In this document: positions 43,752-52,146 of the stretch, in pieces | How the letters are laid out: each line of letters opens with the position of its first letter | How positions within the stretch are numbered: position 1 is the stretch's first letter | NCBI RefSeq assembly: GCF_900098925.1 | Contig: NZ_LT622359.1 | Location: forward strand, 474,152-538,151 | Source: Bacillus massiliglaciei | GTDB taxonomy: Bacteria; Bacillota; Bacilli; Bacillales; DSM-1321 | DNA length: 64,000 bases | Reading direction: 5' to 3' | Made by a program: the position numbers and the translations under genes | The notes under the pieces: generated by a model | Told to the model about the DNA's origin: nothing | The model's database searches: none | What the model saw: only the letters and a program-made list of their open reading frames with translations

Positions 43752-43811
43752 GGGTGGTGGCATCCACTGCACAATGTTGTTCCCAAATGACTTTTGATTG
43801 GAGTGAAAACG

Positions 43812-43904
43812 ATGAATACTAAGCAAATCCTAATCATCAAAAAAGTAGTATGTGCAATTTTAGTAATTACATTAGAAGAATTGTCTAAGAAAAATAAAAG
43901 GTAA
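43812..43904 (+). CDS. Possible 30-residue hydrophobic peptide
   Basis: ATG 43812 is well spaced from GGAGTG. The peptide has a lysine-rich start, a hydrophobic stretch VVCAILVITL and a basic end (SKKNKR), resembling small membrane peptides such as type I toxins. A terminator follows at 43932. There is no further support, so it is only a candidate. Confidence 0.35.
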   Translation: MNTKQILIIKKVVCAILVITLEELSKKNKR

Positions 43905-43931
43905 ATGATTGTGATTTGTTTTCTATGAATG

Positions 43932-43966
43932 AACAAGAATCCATTGCAGGTTCTTGTTTTTTTTTG
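43932..43966 (+). terminator. Terminator after the recombinase module
   Basis: AACAAGAATCC / GGTTCTTGTT stem followed by nine T; it isolates the recombinase module from the replication genes. Confidence 0.85.
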
Positions 43967-44382
43967 AACCGTTTTGACCTCCTAATGAAGAGTCAGATGT
44001 GAAAATAGGGACGCTTCGATGCTACTTTAGGTGATTAGAAGATTCATGTTTTTTTAAATTTTTCGCTTTCTTCCGAAATGTGTCTAAATGTGTCAGTCGG
44101 GGTTGCTTAGTCTCTTAGTCTGTACGTCTGAAAGGTAAAAATAGTAAGTTTTTGGAACAAAAAAAGTTCGGAAATCATGATTAAGAAATCAAAAACTTCA
44201 AACGTGCACGCTTAGAGACCAAGTGCAAACGTCTTAAAAAATATTTTTTTGATGTGCCTCAAACCCTTGATAAATAAGGGTTTTGTCGATTTGCGTTATC
44301 TTTTTTGTTATTTTATGATAACTCTTGCAAGATAGCTACTAAAACTATTTCAAAAAAATGAAGCTCATTGGAGGGTCATAAA
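43967..44382. other. Gene-free AT-rich region upstream of the replication genes
   Basis: No convincing gene. It contains an 8-bp inverted repeat AAACCCTT / AAGGGTTT (about 44261-44285), GTTATC / GATAAC (about 44297-44325), several A and T tracts and a repeated TGTGTCTAAATG-type motif near 44085. Its place directly before SSB-like and primase-helicase genes makes it the most likely origin or promoter region of the element. Confidence 0.35.
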
Positions 44383-44859
44383 ATGCAAAAACTTCAATCA
44401 AAATTAGTTCGTCCTTCAAACAAGTATGTCTTAGATGACGGAGCCAAGAATGGGAAAATCTTTTCAGTGAGAGTTAAAGAGTTTCCTAGTATCTATCACG
44501 ATTCGGGCAAGCGAGATGCCTTAGTTATTAAAGTAGAATTTATTAAACCTAACGGTGAATTTATCTACTTAGAATATGCACCAACCATTACATGGTCACC
44601 GAAAGGAAGACTTATGAAATTGCTAGATGACCTAGATGCTGTTCCAGCGGAAGGGGAAGAACTAGATACTGATGGGCTGGTCGGTATGAACGTAACAGCA
44701 ACGATTGAGAACGTCCAACGTGATGATATTGTGTACAGTAATATCGTCAGAATCCAAAAAGGAGAAGCTGGCATTCACGCTAAGAAGCCGAATCAAGAAG
44801 ATAGTGAAATGATGAATCAACTGTTTGATGTTGATGACATCGACTTTGATGACATGTAA
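44383..44859 (+). CDS. Probable single-strand DNA-binding-like protein
   Basis: 158 residues from ATG 44383 behind GGAGGG. The N-terminal 110 residues are strand-rich with conserved aromatic positions (YVLDDGAKNGKIFSVRVKEFP, FIYLEYAPTITW), compatible with an OB fold. The C-terminus is an acidic tail ending DVDDIDFDDM, like the protein-interaction tip of SSBs. It directly precedes the primase-helicase. The family is not recognised, so the SSB call rests on shape and context. Confidence 0.5.
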   Translation: MQKLQSKLVRPSNKYVLDDGAKNGKIFSVRVKEFPSIYHDSGKRDALVIKVEFIKPNGEFIYLEYAPTITWSPKGRLMKLLDDLDAVPAEGEELDTDGLVGMNVTATIENVQRDDIVYSNIVRIQKGEAGIHAKKPNQEDSEMMNQLFDVDDIDFDDM

Positions 44860-44891
44860 CACCCTAACGGAGCAACAGTACCGACTATAGT

Positions 44892-44923
44892 GGCAGTTGT
44901 TGCTATAGTCCCTACTGACGCTA
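44892..44923. promoter_or_regulatory. Inverted repeat and TACTGACGCTA motif before the primase-helicase
   Basis: GACTATAG (44883-44890) and CTATAGTC (44903-44910) form an 8-bp inverted repeat. The 11-mer TACTGACGCTA at 44913-44923 recurs exactly at 47572-47582 and nearly in inverse orientation elsewhere in this element, suggesting sites for an element-encoded DNA-binding protein. Confidence 0.4.
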
Positions 44924-44956
44924 CATGAGACAAAAAACATAAAAGGAGCCATTAGA

Positions 44957-47524
44957 ATGACACACATAGAAGTTAGAACAACGGAAGAATCCCTTTCCAT
45001 TCTTAAATCAGAAAAAGAATTAACTGAGGTACGCATCCTAAATTCGCCAAGAGGTACAATTAGTGGCTACTTTAATGATTACCAAAAGCTATCAGATGTT
45101 GTAGAAGAATATGACGGAAAGGTTCCATCTATCTATTTCACATTAAATCCTGTTAATCCTGACTTACTTTCAAGGGCGGCAAACCGAGTTGTGCAACGAG
45201 CAAAAAATACGACTGCTGATGCTGACATTGAATGCAGACGCTGGTTTCCAATTGATTTTGACCCTGTCCGTCCATCAGGTATTTCATCAACAGATGAAGA
45301 ACACCAAGCCGCTCAAACAATGGCAAAAAAAGTACAACAGTTTTTGACAGATAGAGGTTGGAGTGAACCGATTGTGGCAGACAGTGGCAATGGTGCACAC
45401 CTATTATATCCTATTGACCTTCCAAATGATGATGAAAGTACCTTGCTCATCAAAACGGTATTAGAAGCATTGGATTTTCTATTTAGTAACGAATCCGTCA
45501 ATGTCGATAAGAGTGTGTTTAATGCCGCTCGAATTTGGAAGCTCTATGGAACAATGGCCTGTAAAGGTGACCACACGGAGGAACGACCACATCGGCTGTC
45601 TCAAATTTTAACTTATCCAGAAGAACTGAAAGAAGTGTCGTTGGAGCAGCTAAAGGCATTAGCAGATTTATGTCCAACGATGCAGACCAAGGGGAAATCA
45701 TCTTCCAAAAAGAGCAACACCGAAGAAGGGTTTAATTTGGAAGAATTCATTGAAGAACACGAATTAGATATTGCCTTTTCCTCTCCTTGGAAGGATGGAG
45801 CAACTAAGTATGTATTGTCCACTTGTCCTTGGAATGAAAGTCATACAAATCAAAGTGCTTTTATCATCCGTTTTGCTAATGGTGGGATTGCAGCAGGTTG
45901 CCATCATAACAGCTGTTCAGAAGAAAACTGGCAAACATTACGAAAAAAGTTTGAACCAAATTGGAATCCATCATCCCATAATGAAGAACCAAAAAAGGAA
46001 TCGCGAGCAGATATTTTAATTCGAGCGAGTGATGAAGCCGAGTTCTTTCAAAATGATTTGGGAGAAGCCTTTGCAGCCGTAACTATCAATGGTCATAAAG
46101 AAGTATTAAAGGTGAAAAGTAAGAAATTCAAAATGTGGTTAACGAAGCAATTCTATGATGCTACGAAAAAGGCACCAGGCAGTGATGCGATGAATCAAGC
46201 ACTTGGTGTCATGGAAATGAAAGCAGCCTTTGAGGGTGATGAACATAAACTGCAATTACGAGTGACAGAAAAAAATGGTGCATTTTATTATGACCTAGCG
46301 AATGAAGATTGGGAAGTTGTAAAGGTGGAACCACGTTCTTGCCAAGTGTTGAAAGATGCGCCAATCCTATTTACTCGCAACAAGAATATGAAAGCACAAG
46401 TTTTGCCCGATTTTGCGGGGGATTTGAAGCTATTACTAAAACACATCCGAATTAAAAACGAAGATGACCAAATTCTTTATCTTACCTATCTTGTCACATG
46501 CAATATTCCGAGTATTCCGCATGCTGTACTTGTATTTAGTGGTGAAAAAGGAGCGTCCAAGTCCACTTCCATGCGATTGACAAGACAAGTAGTTGACCCT
46601 GCTGTACAAGATTTACTGACGATGCCTAATAGTTTGCAAGACTTGGCATTGTCATTGTCTAACAACTATATGCCATCTTTTGATAATTTAGATGGCTTGT
46701 CAGCCGAAAAAAGCGACCTTTTATGCATTGCCTCAACAGGTGGTGGGTTTAGCAAACGTACATTGTTTACAGACGATGATGAAACCCTACTTGACCTTCG
46801 CAGATGTGTTGGATTGACAGGTATCAATGTAGTGGTGACAAGGGCAGATTTGATTGACCGTTCCATTATCATTGAATTAGACCGTATTCCAGAGGTTGAA
46901 CGGAAGGAAGAACGAGATGTTTGGGAAGCATTTGAAAAGGATAGAGCACGCATAGTTGGTGGAGCGTTGCAGGCATTGGCAAATGCAATGGCAATTTTCC
47001 CTGATGTGAAAATAGACAAGCTCCCACGAATGGCGGATTTCACCCGATGGGGATATGCGATTGCAGAAGTCTTAGGCTATGGAGGAGAACGCTTTTTACA
47101 AGCCTACCGCAAAAATCGTAATCAATCCAATGAAGAAGCCATTTCTTCACATCCAGTAGCCGCTACAGTTGTTGCTCTAATGAAGGAAAATCAATCATGG
47201 TCAGGTTCCGTTGCTAGTTTGCTTAGTGAACTAGAACGTGTAGCCGAACAAGAAAAGATTAATACCAAAGTCAAAACATTCCCAAAAGCGGCTCACATTC
47301 TAAGCAGAAGGCTAAAGGAAGTAAAGTCCAATTTAGAAGATGTAGGGATTACCTTTGACATTCGCCATGCAGGAGATTCCAAAAAGGTATCCATTCAAAA
47401 GTCTGGCGGCAATGTTATTCCAATTCGTCCTCAACAAGGGGTATTGAAACTTACAGGTACTGATTCGAATCAAGTCAAAGATATTGAACTATCGGAAGAT
47501 TACGATGAATTTGAGGGATGGTAA
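44957..47524 (+). CDS. Primase-helicase (AEP-like primase fused to P-loop helicase)
   Basis: 855 residues. The N-terminal 230 residues look like an archaeo-eukaryotic type primase: the metal-binding pair in WFPIDFDPVRP, then IVADSGNGAHLLYPID with its basic/His positions, and AARIWKLYGTMACKGD. A cysteine/histidine knuckle (CPWNESHTN, CHHNSC) follows near residue 290. The C-terminal half is a P-loop helicase: SGEKGASKSTSMRL near 535 and acidic Walker B MPSFDNLDG near 573, with VVTRADLIDRS. Such fusions initiate and unwind in plasmid, satellite and ICE replication. It is the core replication gene of the element. Confidence 0.8.
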   Translation: MTHIEVRTTEESLSILKSEKELTEVRILNSPRGTISGYFNDYQKLSDVVEEYDGKVPSIYFTLNPVNPDLLSRAANRVVQRAKNTTADADIECRRWFPIDFDPVRPSGISSTDEEHQAAQTMAKKVQQFLTDRGWSEPIVADSGNGAHLLYPIDLPNDDESTLLIKTVLEALDFLFSNESVNVDKSVFNAARIWKLYGTMACKGDHTEERPHRLSQILTYPEELKEVSLEQLKALADLCPTMQTKGKSSSKKSNTEEGFNLEEFIEEHELDIAFSSPWKDGATKYVLSTCPWNESHTNQSAFIIRFANGGIAAGCHHNSCSEENWQTLRKKFEPNWNPSSHNEEPKKESRADILIRASDEAEFFQNDLGEAFAAVTINGHKEVLKVKSKKFKMWLTKQFYDATKKAPGSDAMNQALGVMEMKAAFEGDEHKLQLRVTEKNGAFYYDLANEDWEVVKVEPRSCQVLKDAPILFTRNKNMKAQVLPDFAGDLKLLLKHIRIKNEDDQILYLTYLVTCNIPSIPHAVLVFSGEKGASKSTSMRLTRQVVDPAVQDLLTMPNSLQDLALSLSNNYMPSFDNLDGLSAEKSDLLCIASTGGGFSKRTLFTDDDETLLDLRRCVGLTGINVVVTRADLIDRSIIIELDRIPEVERKEERDVWEAFEKDRARIVGGALQALANAMAIFPDVKIDKLPRMADFTRWGYAIAEVLGYGGERFLQAYRKNRNQSNEEAISSHPVAATVVALMKENQSWSGSVASLLSELERVAEQEKINTKVKTFPKAAHILSRRLKEVKSNLEDVGITFDIRHAGDSKKVSIQKSGGNVIPIRPQQGVLKLTGTDSNQVKDIELSEDYDEFEGW

Positions 47525-47548
47525 TCATCCGCTTTTACAAACAGTAGT

Positions 47549-47578
47549 GTCAGTAGCGAAAGAAGAGTTGCTACTGAC
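47549..47578. promoter_or_regulatory. Perfect 9-bp inverted repeat before the recombinase
   Basis: GTCAGTAGC (47549-47557) and GCTACTGAC (47570-47578) with a 12-base spacer and no T run. The right arm overlaps the TACTGACGCTA motif also found at 44913. It is likely an operator or a recombination site. Confidence 0.5.
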
Positions 47579-47664
47579 GCTATTGGAGGGGATTTTTACC
47601 CGAATCAAAACAAGAATCCAAAAATATATTATTAACTTGAATGAATTGGAAAGGGGACATTGAC

Positions 47665-48522
47665 ATGTTATTGATGGAATCAGTTGAACTGTTTGGAAAG
47701 TACCAAACGAACATTGAACGGAGCGTAGTTACTATCAAAGCCTATTATGAGGATTTATCCTTATTGAATCGTTATCTGGAAGAAAAATACAACAGTCCAG
47801 TTTATTTAGAGGACATCACACAAGAAGATGTTGAGGAATACCTTTATTATCTTAAGGATGTTAAGAGGTACCAGCCGATTAGTCGAAAACGTGTGTTAGG
47901 AAGCATGCGGTCATTCTTTGGCTATGCGTACAAAAGCGAATGGTGCGACAAGAATGTGACCGCAAGACTAGAGCCAATCAAATGCCAGCAAAAAGAGCGG
48001 CAATATCTTTCTGAGGAAGAGGTTAATCAATTTGTGAATGCTATCCAACATGACCTTGCTCGTTTAGTCGCACAAACCCTTTATTACACTGGAATGCGTA
48101 TTTCAGAATGCCTAAACCTTCATGTAGAGGATGTCGATTTAGAAGACAATCTGATTCACATTAGGCATGGAAAGGGCAACAAAGACCGCTTTGTACCAAT
48201 CAATTCGAAATTGAAGGAGTTACTAGTGGACTACACGAAGAACTGGAGGGTGAATTCTGACTACTTCTTTGCAACGAGGAACACAGGCACTTTTTCAAAA
48301 ACTAGGGTGTCCAAGATATTTAGGGATACGAATCAGGCATTGGGATGGAAAAAGCATGTGACTGCACACATTCTTCGTCATTCATTTGCTTCTAAGCTAG
48401 TCAAAAATGATGTTCATTTGGTCAAGATTTCAAAGCTATTGGGGCACAGTAGCCTAAAAACAACCAGTATCTATGTCCATAGCAACATGGATGATTTGAA
48501 AGATGCCGTTAACACGCTGTAA
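47665..48522 (+). CDS. Tyrosine recombinase/integrase, intact
   Basis: 285 residues from ATG 47665 (behind AAAGGGG). The SAM-like core-binding domain (SVVTIKAYYEDLSLLNRYLEEKY) precedes the catalytic domain with all active-site residues visible: Arg in YYTGMRISECL, Lys in RHGKGNKDR, HILRHSFASKL, LLGHSSLKTT and the nucleophile Tyr in SIYVHS. It is distantly related to the XerC-like copies at 42883 and 54039 and is the best candidate for element integration and excision. It is followed after 16 bases by the HTH gene. Confidence 0.9.
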   Translation: MLLMESVELFGKYQTNIERSVVTIKAYYEDLSLLNRYLEEKYNSPVYLEDITQEDVEEYLYYLKDVKRYQPISRKRVLGSMRSFFGYAYKSEWCDKNVTARLEPIKCQQKERQYLSEEEVNQFVNAIQHDLARLVAQTLYYTGMRISECLNLHVEDVDLEDNLIHIRHGKGNKDRFVPINSKLKELLVDYTKNWRVNSDYFFATRNTGTFSKTRVSKIFRDTNQALGWKKHVTAHILRHSFASKLVKNDVHLVKISKLLGHSSLKTTSIYVHSNMDDLKDAVNTL

Positions 48523-48538
48523 AGGAGGAATGAAAAAA

Positions 48539-49309
48539 ATGGCTGAATCTGAAGCATTGCAACCAATTTATGATGAAAAGGTTAAAGGAATCTTAAAACT
48601 ACTAGGGGAAGGATTTTCAAGGGAAGACGTGGCTGAACAGTATCGCTATTCAACCTATCGTTCAATGGATAGCTATATGAGCCGAAAGAATTTTGTTTGG
48701 GACAAGCGAAAAGGGACGTATGTACCCGCGGATTCTATCAAGGCTACACTAGAAACAATGACGAATTTTCCATCAGACCGAGTTCGTAGAATTGTAATGG
48801 AATTGAATAAGGAAGGAGCGGATTTGAAGAAGGTTGCATTGAAAGTAGGATTCGAAAATCATTTGGAAATGGCTTCTTATATGAAATCGAAAGGGTTTGA
48901 ATGGTCACAGGAGGCAGGGAATTATCTCTCTACTTCCCCGACATTGCCTAATGCAGAGGAAACGGTTGCTACTGTCAGTAATGACGCTTCATTAGAGGGT
49001 TCCCTTTCCATTGGAAATGGTGACGGTGAGCAATTTCTACCTCTACTCAAATGGTTAGCTTCGAACAAGGAGGGCTTACAAAGCCTTTTGGGAGCGTCAG
49101 TAGCGTCAGGACAAATCCCCCGCTTTACCCTTCCTGGTTTATTTGTTACAAAATCGGTTCATATGACGAACACCCTTGACCAAATGGTTAGAGATTTTAG
49201 CAAGGAAAAGAACATCAATCAGCGGGAAATCTTTGAGGTTGCATTGATTGAGTTCTTTCAGAAATATGGTTATGAGCGAGAAGTTGAGATGTTGTTACAA
49301 CAGAATTAG
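48539..49309 (+). CDS. DNA-binding-like protein with two tandem HTH-type repeats
   Basis: 256 residues from ATG 48539 behind AAAGGAGG. Two related repeats of about 45 residues are visible: ILKLLGEGFSREDVAEQYRY...DSYMSRKNFVWDKRKGTYVP (about 15-60) and IVMELNKEGADLKKVALKVGF...ASYMKSKGFEWSQEAGNYLS (about 85-135). Each looks like a helix-turn-helix plus a YM-K-F-W wing. The C-terminal end (TNTLDQMVRDFSKEKNINQREIFEVALIEFF) resembles a ribbon-helix-helix or dimerisation helix. It is probably the regulator or directionality factor of the recombinase encoded 16 bases upstream. Confidence 0.6.
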   Translation: MAESEALQPIYDEKVKGILKLLGEGFSREDVAEQYRYSTYRSMDSYMSRKNFVWDKRKGTYVPADSIKATLETMTNFPSDRVRRIVMELNKEGADLKKVALKVGFENHLEMASYMKSKGFEWSQEAGNYLSTSPTLPNAEETVATVSNDASLEGSLSIGNGDGEQFLPLLKWLASNKEGLQSLLGASVASGQIPRFTLPGLFVTKSVHMTNTLDQMVRDFSKEKNINQREIFEVALIEFFQKYGYEREVEMLLQQN

Positions 49310-49450
49310 CAAATGGATTTCTAATGGAAGAAATGATGAACAGTTCTATTGGTTTCCGATGACCTGCTGTTTTTCTTCTTCCATTTTTTTGTTGTTTTCA
49401 CACTGTTACCAACAGTCTCTTTTTTGAATTTGCAATTTTAATAACAAGTA

Positions 49451-50254
49451 TTATTGGTTATCATTACTAATACTTACAAATCCTAGTTCAGCTAGTTCTC
49501 TTATACTGAACTGATTTTTTTTCTGATTCGGGATGTTAACATCGTCTAGAGTAAGATTCAGAGCTTCATGAATTCTACTCACATAAGAAATCGTGTCATC
49601 AAAACCTTCCCAACCAGTACTATTGACACCAATTACTTTACCATGTTGATTGAATACTGGTCCGCCACTTGCCCCACCTCTAATATTCATATTGGTTTGA
49701 TAACAAGGTCCTGGAAGCATAACTCTATCACGTCCATTAAGTAAAACCTCGGTAATTATCCCCTTTTCAAAATTACATTGAAAATCAGCAATTGTTTTTT
49801 CAGTCGATGAAATTATTTTCGAGAGAGGATATGCATAGGTTGCTACGGGATGCTGAACCTCACAATCGCTAACATCAAGAGTTAGGACTTTATTTTGAAG
49901 CTGTGCCTTTGTCTCCTTATGAACGAATGGTCTTAATATTCCTAATGCAATATCACCTTTGTTGAGAGCTACAATTTTTGAAATACTTCTCTGAAAATAT
50001 GTATTATTTTCGTGAAAAGAGAAAGCAAATACTCCATCTAGCACTTTATCATTAGAAGGCTCTAACAAAACATGTTTAGCTGTTAAAAAAATATTTTGAG
50101 ATATAAAAAAGGCTGTACCAACAAATTTAAATTCAGAATTTGCTGGGTTTATCCATTGGCATATGGGGAATATCGGCTGACTACCATGGATTTCCAGACC
50201 TGTGTCTGTAAAGAACCCTATTTCTTTGGATAAAGCATTGTCCTGTTTAGACAT
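49451..50254 (-). CDS. Intracellular trypsin-like serine protease
   Basis: 267 residues with a complete S1-type triad: His in FLTAKHVLL, Asp in KGDIALGIL and Ser in GGASGGPVFNQHGKVIGV. There is no signal peptide, so it acts in the cytoplasm. Cytoplasmic trypsin-like proteases on mobile elements occur as effectors or partners in defence systems. It is read against its neighbours, with its own promoter region in the gene-free stretch to the right. Confidence 0.85.
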   Translation of the reverse strand: MSKQDNALSKEIGFFTDTGLEIHGSQPIFPICQWINPANSEFKFVGTAFFISQNIFLTAKHVLLEPSNDKVLDGVFAFSFHENNTYFQRSISKIVALNKGDIALGILRPFVHKETKAQLQNKVLTLDVSDCEVQHPVATYAYPLSKIISSTEKTIADFQCNFEKGIITEVLLNGRDRVMLPGPCYQTNMNIRGGASGGPVFNQHGKVIGVNSTGWEGFDDTISYVSRIHEALNLTLDDVNIPNQKKNQFSIRELAELGFVSISNDNQ

Positions 50255-50519
50255 AAATTCCCACCCCTTTTTTAAAGCTTATTATACATTATTTTATCTA
50301 TCCCAAGGTGGAAGAAATAGGGGGGAGTATACAAACTAATGCTTTCCTATTGATTGACTGTTTTTCAATCCTCCATTTTTTTATGATTTCCTAATGTTTT
50401 GGAACGAGTTCTTTCCATTATATTTGGTTTTCCTAATGGTGCATCTTCACTTTCTGCAATTTCCTTGGGTCACATAGGGTTCTCGGTTAGGAAGATTTTT
50501 GATTTTGGAGGTTGCTTTT
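50255..50519. other. Gene-free stretch up to the hag2 break
   Basis: AT-rich, with repeated TTTCCTAATGG/TTTCTAATGG-type words (also at 49319) and no sigma-D promoter or flagellin leader. At 50,519/50,520 it joins flagellin codon 14. The sequence here has no similarity to the hag1 leader, so the missing hag2 5' end was replaced, not just mutated. Confidence 0.5.
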
Positions 50520-51599
50520 CGTCAGTTGAATAGTGCTTCTAATGCACAATCTAAATCAATGGAGAAATTATCTTCAGGTCTTCGTATCAACAAAGCTGGA
50601 GATGACGCTGCTGGTTTAGCAATTTCTGAAAAAATGCGTGGACAGATTCGTGGGTTAGACCAATCTGGAAAAAATGCTCAAGACTCAATATCAATGATTC
50701 AAACTGCAGAAGGTGCATTAAACGAAACTCACGACATCCTTCAACGTATGCGTGAACTAGCTGTACAGGCTGGAAATGATACTAATACTACTGATGACCG
50801 CGGCGAAATCCAAAAGGAAATAAATCAATTAACTTCTGAGATTAACCGTATTGGTAATACTACTGAATTTAATACTCAAAAATTATTAAATGCTTCATCA
50901 GGTACTCAAGTAGGAGGCACACCAGCTGTTCCGGGGACACCAGCCACAACATTAACAAATCAGAATATGACTGGAAGCGTTACAGGCCTTACTGGTAACG
51001 TAACAGCTAATGGAACATTTACAGGAGCAGCAGATGCTACCTTAACTGTTAAGTGGGATGATACCAATAGTAAATGGCAAACATCTACTGATGGTACTAA
51101 CTTTTCTGACATGACAGGGACATCAGCAACTATTGATGGTGTTACAGTAGATGTAAGTGGTCTTACTGGTACTGCAACGGCTGATGGAACTTTTACCGTT
51201 GATTTAACTGCTGCTGTTGCGGGTACACCAGCAACTGGTGCAAAATCTCAATTTACAACACAAATTGGTGCTAATGAAAATCAAACCATGACGCTTGAAT
51301 TTGAAGACATGCGTGCGGCAGCTTTAGGAATTACTGGTACAGCAGGAAATACTGGTTTTACATCAGCAGATACAGTTACAGATGGTACTGATAATGTTGC
51401 AAATGAAGCGGCATTAGATGTATCTACAGCAGCAAATGCTGGTAACGCTGTTACTGCAATTCAGAGTGCAATTGATAATGTATCAGCAGAACGTTCTAAA
51501 TTAGGTGCTTACCAAAACCGTCTAGAACACACAATCAACAACCTAAACACATCTTCCGAAAACCTAACTGCTGCGGAATCTCGTATCCGTGACGTAGAT

Positions 51600-51963
51600 T
51601 ATGCTTTAGCTGCTTAAGCAGTGACAAGCACAGTCGTCCTAGCTGGTAACGGCTAGAGATTATTATCGGGTGAATTGCTGGAAACCCCTTAGAGCTTTTC
51701 TTGCCACAACGTAGTTGGAAACGACAGGCGTGATGGTTTGAAAAAAGAAAAGATTGGGCAATCAGCAGCCAAGCTCCTGTCTCGAAAGAGTGGAGAAGGT
51801 TCAACGACTAGGATAGACCATCTAAAGGCTAAGCTCAAGATGATGAAATCCATAGGTGAAACAATGGATCATCAGCATTGTGAATCCGAAGTGCCCGACC
51901 CCTACTAGATTACTAGAGGGTGAAGATATAGTCTGGTCATTTATGAAAGTAAATGTTCGCACG
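51600..51963 (+). ncRNA. Group I intron B in hag2
   Basis: Core elements: P AATTGCTGGAAAC (51673), Q AATCAGCAGCCAAGC (51760), R GTTCAACGACTAGG (51799), S AAGATATAGTCT (51923). Exon 1 ends in U (GAT, Asp) and the intron ends in G (51963); joining gives RIRDVD-MAKEMM, exactly the uninterrupted hag1 sequence. Length is 364 nt and there is no endonuclease gene. Unspliced mRNA reads YALAA and a stop, so splicing is needed for a full-length product. Confidence 0.9.
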
Positions 51964-52077
51964 ATGGCGAAAGAAATGATGAACCAAACTAAGAATTCTA
52001 TTCTTAGCCAAGCTGCTCAAGCTATGCTTGCTCAAGCAAACCAGCAGCCTCAGGGAGTTTTACAACTTCTTCGTTAA
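51964..52077 (+). CDS. hag2 exon 2 (C-terminal 37 residues)
   Basis: MAKEMMNQTKNSILSQAAQA followed by MLAQANQQPQGVLQLLR and TAA: the conserved flagellin D0 C-terminal helix. It lacks a ribosome binding site and is only meaningful after splicing to the upstream exon. Confidence 0.85.
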   Translation: MAKEMMNQTKNSILSQAAQAMLAQANQQPQGVLQLLR

Positions 52078-52094
52078 TACTTTTAATCAAATTT

Positions 52095-52127
52095 GGGACT
52101 CTAGTTTTACTAGGGTCTCTTTTTACA
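52095..52127 (+). terminator. Flagellin terminator, copy 3
   Basis: GGGACTCTAG / CTAGGGTCTC stem plus five T after hag2, matching the terminators at 37893 and 42172. Confidence 0.9.
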
Positions 52128-52146
52128 TTTATTCGAGGTGAAGCTT

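Larger units (their letters stand above)
42133..50519. mobile_element. Putative integrative element inserted at a flagellin gene
   Basis: Between the flagellin remnant at 42133 and the truncated hag2 beginning at 50520 lie a recombinase module, an SSB-like gene, a primase-helicase, an intact tyrosine recombinase, a tandem-repeat HTH protein and a trypsin-like protease. Replication plus site-specific recombination genes, flanked by flagellin sequence on both sides, suggest a self-replicating integrative element. Limits are inferred from the loss of flagellin homology; no perfect terminal repeats were found at the right end. Confidence 0.45.
50520..52077 (+). pseudogene. Flagellin Hag2, 5'-truncated and intron-split
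   Basis: From 50520 (RQLNSAS...) the sequence aligns with hag1 codon 14 onward; the first 13 codons, leader and promoter are gone. A TTG at 50499 would add six unrelated residues but has no ribosome site. Both D1 blocks are near identical to hag1 (SGLRINKAGDDAAGLAISEKMRG, NRLEHTINNLNTSSENLT), while the central region is shorter and different. The frame runs to 51599, then intron B, then 51964-52077 for the last 37 residues. It could be a silent cassette that recombines with hag1. Confidence 0.8.

Noticed and set aside
50499-50519. TTG 50499 as genuine start of Hag2
   Set aside because: The only GGAGG lies downstream of it, the six added residues do not resemble a flagellin N-terminus, and no sigma-D promoter precedes it.
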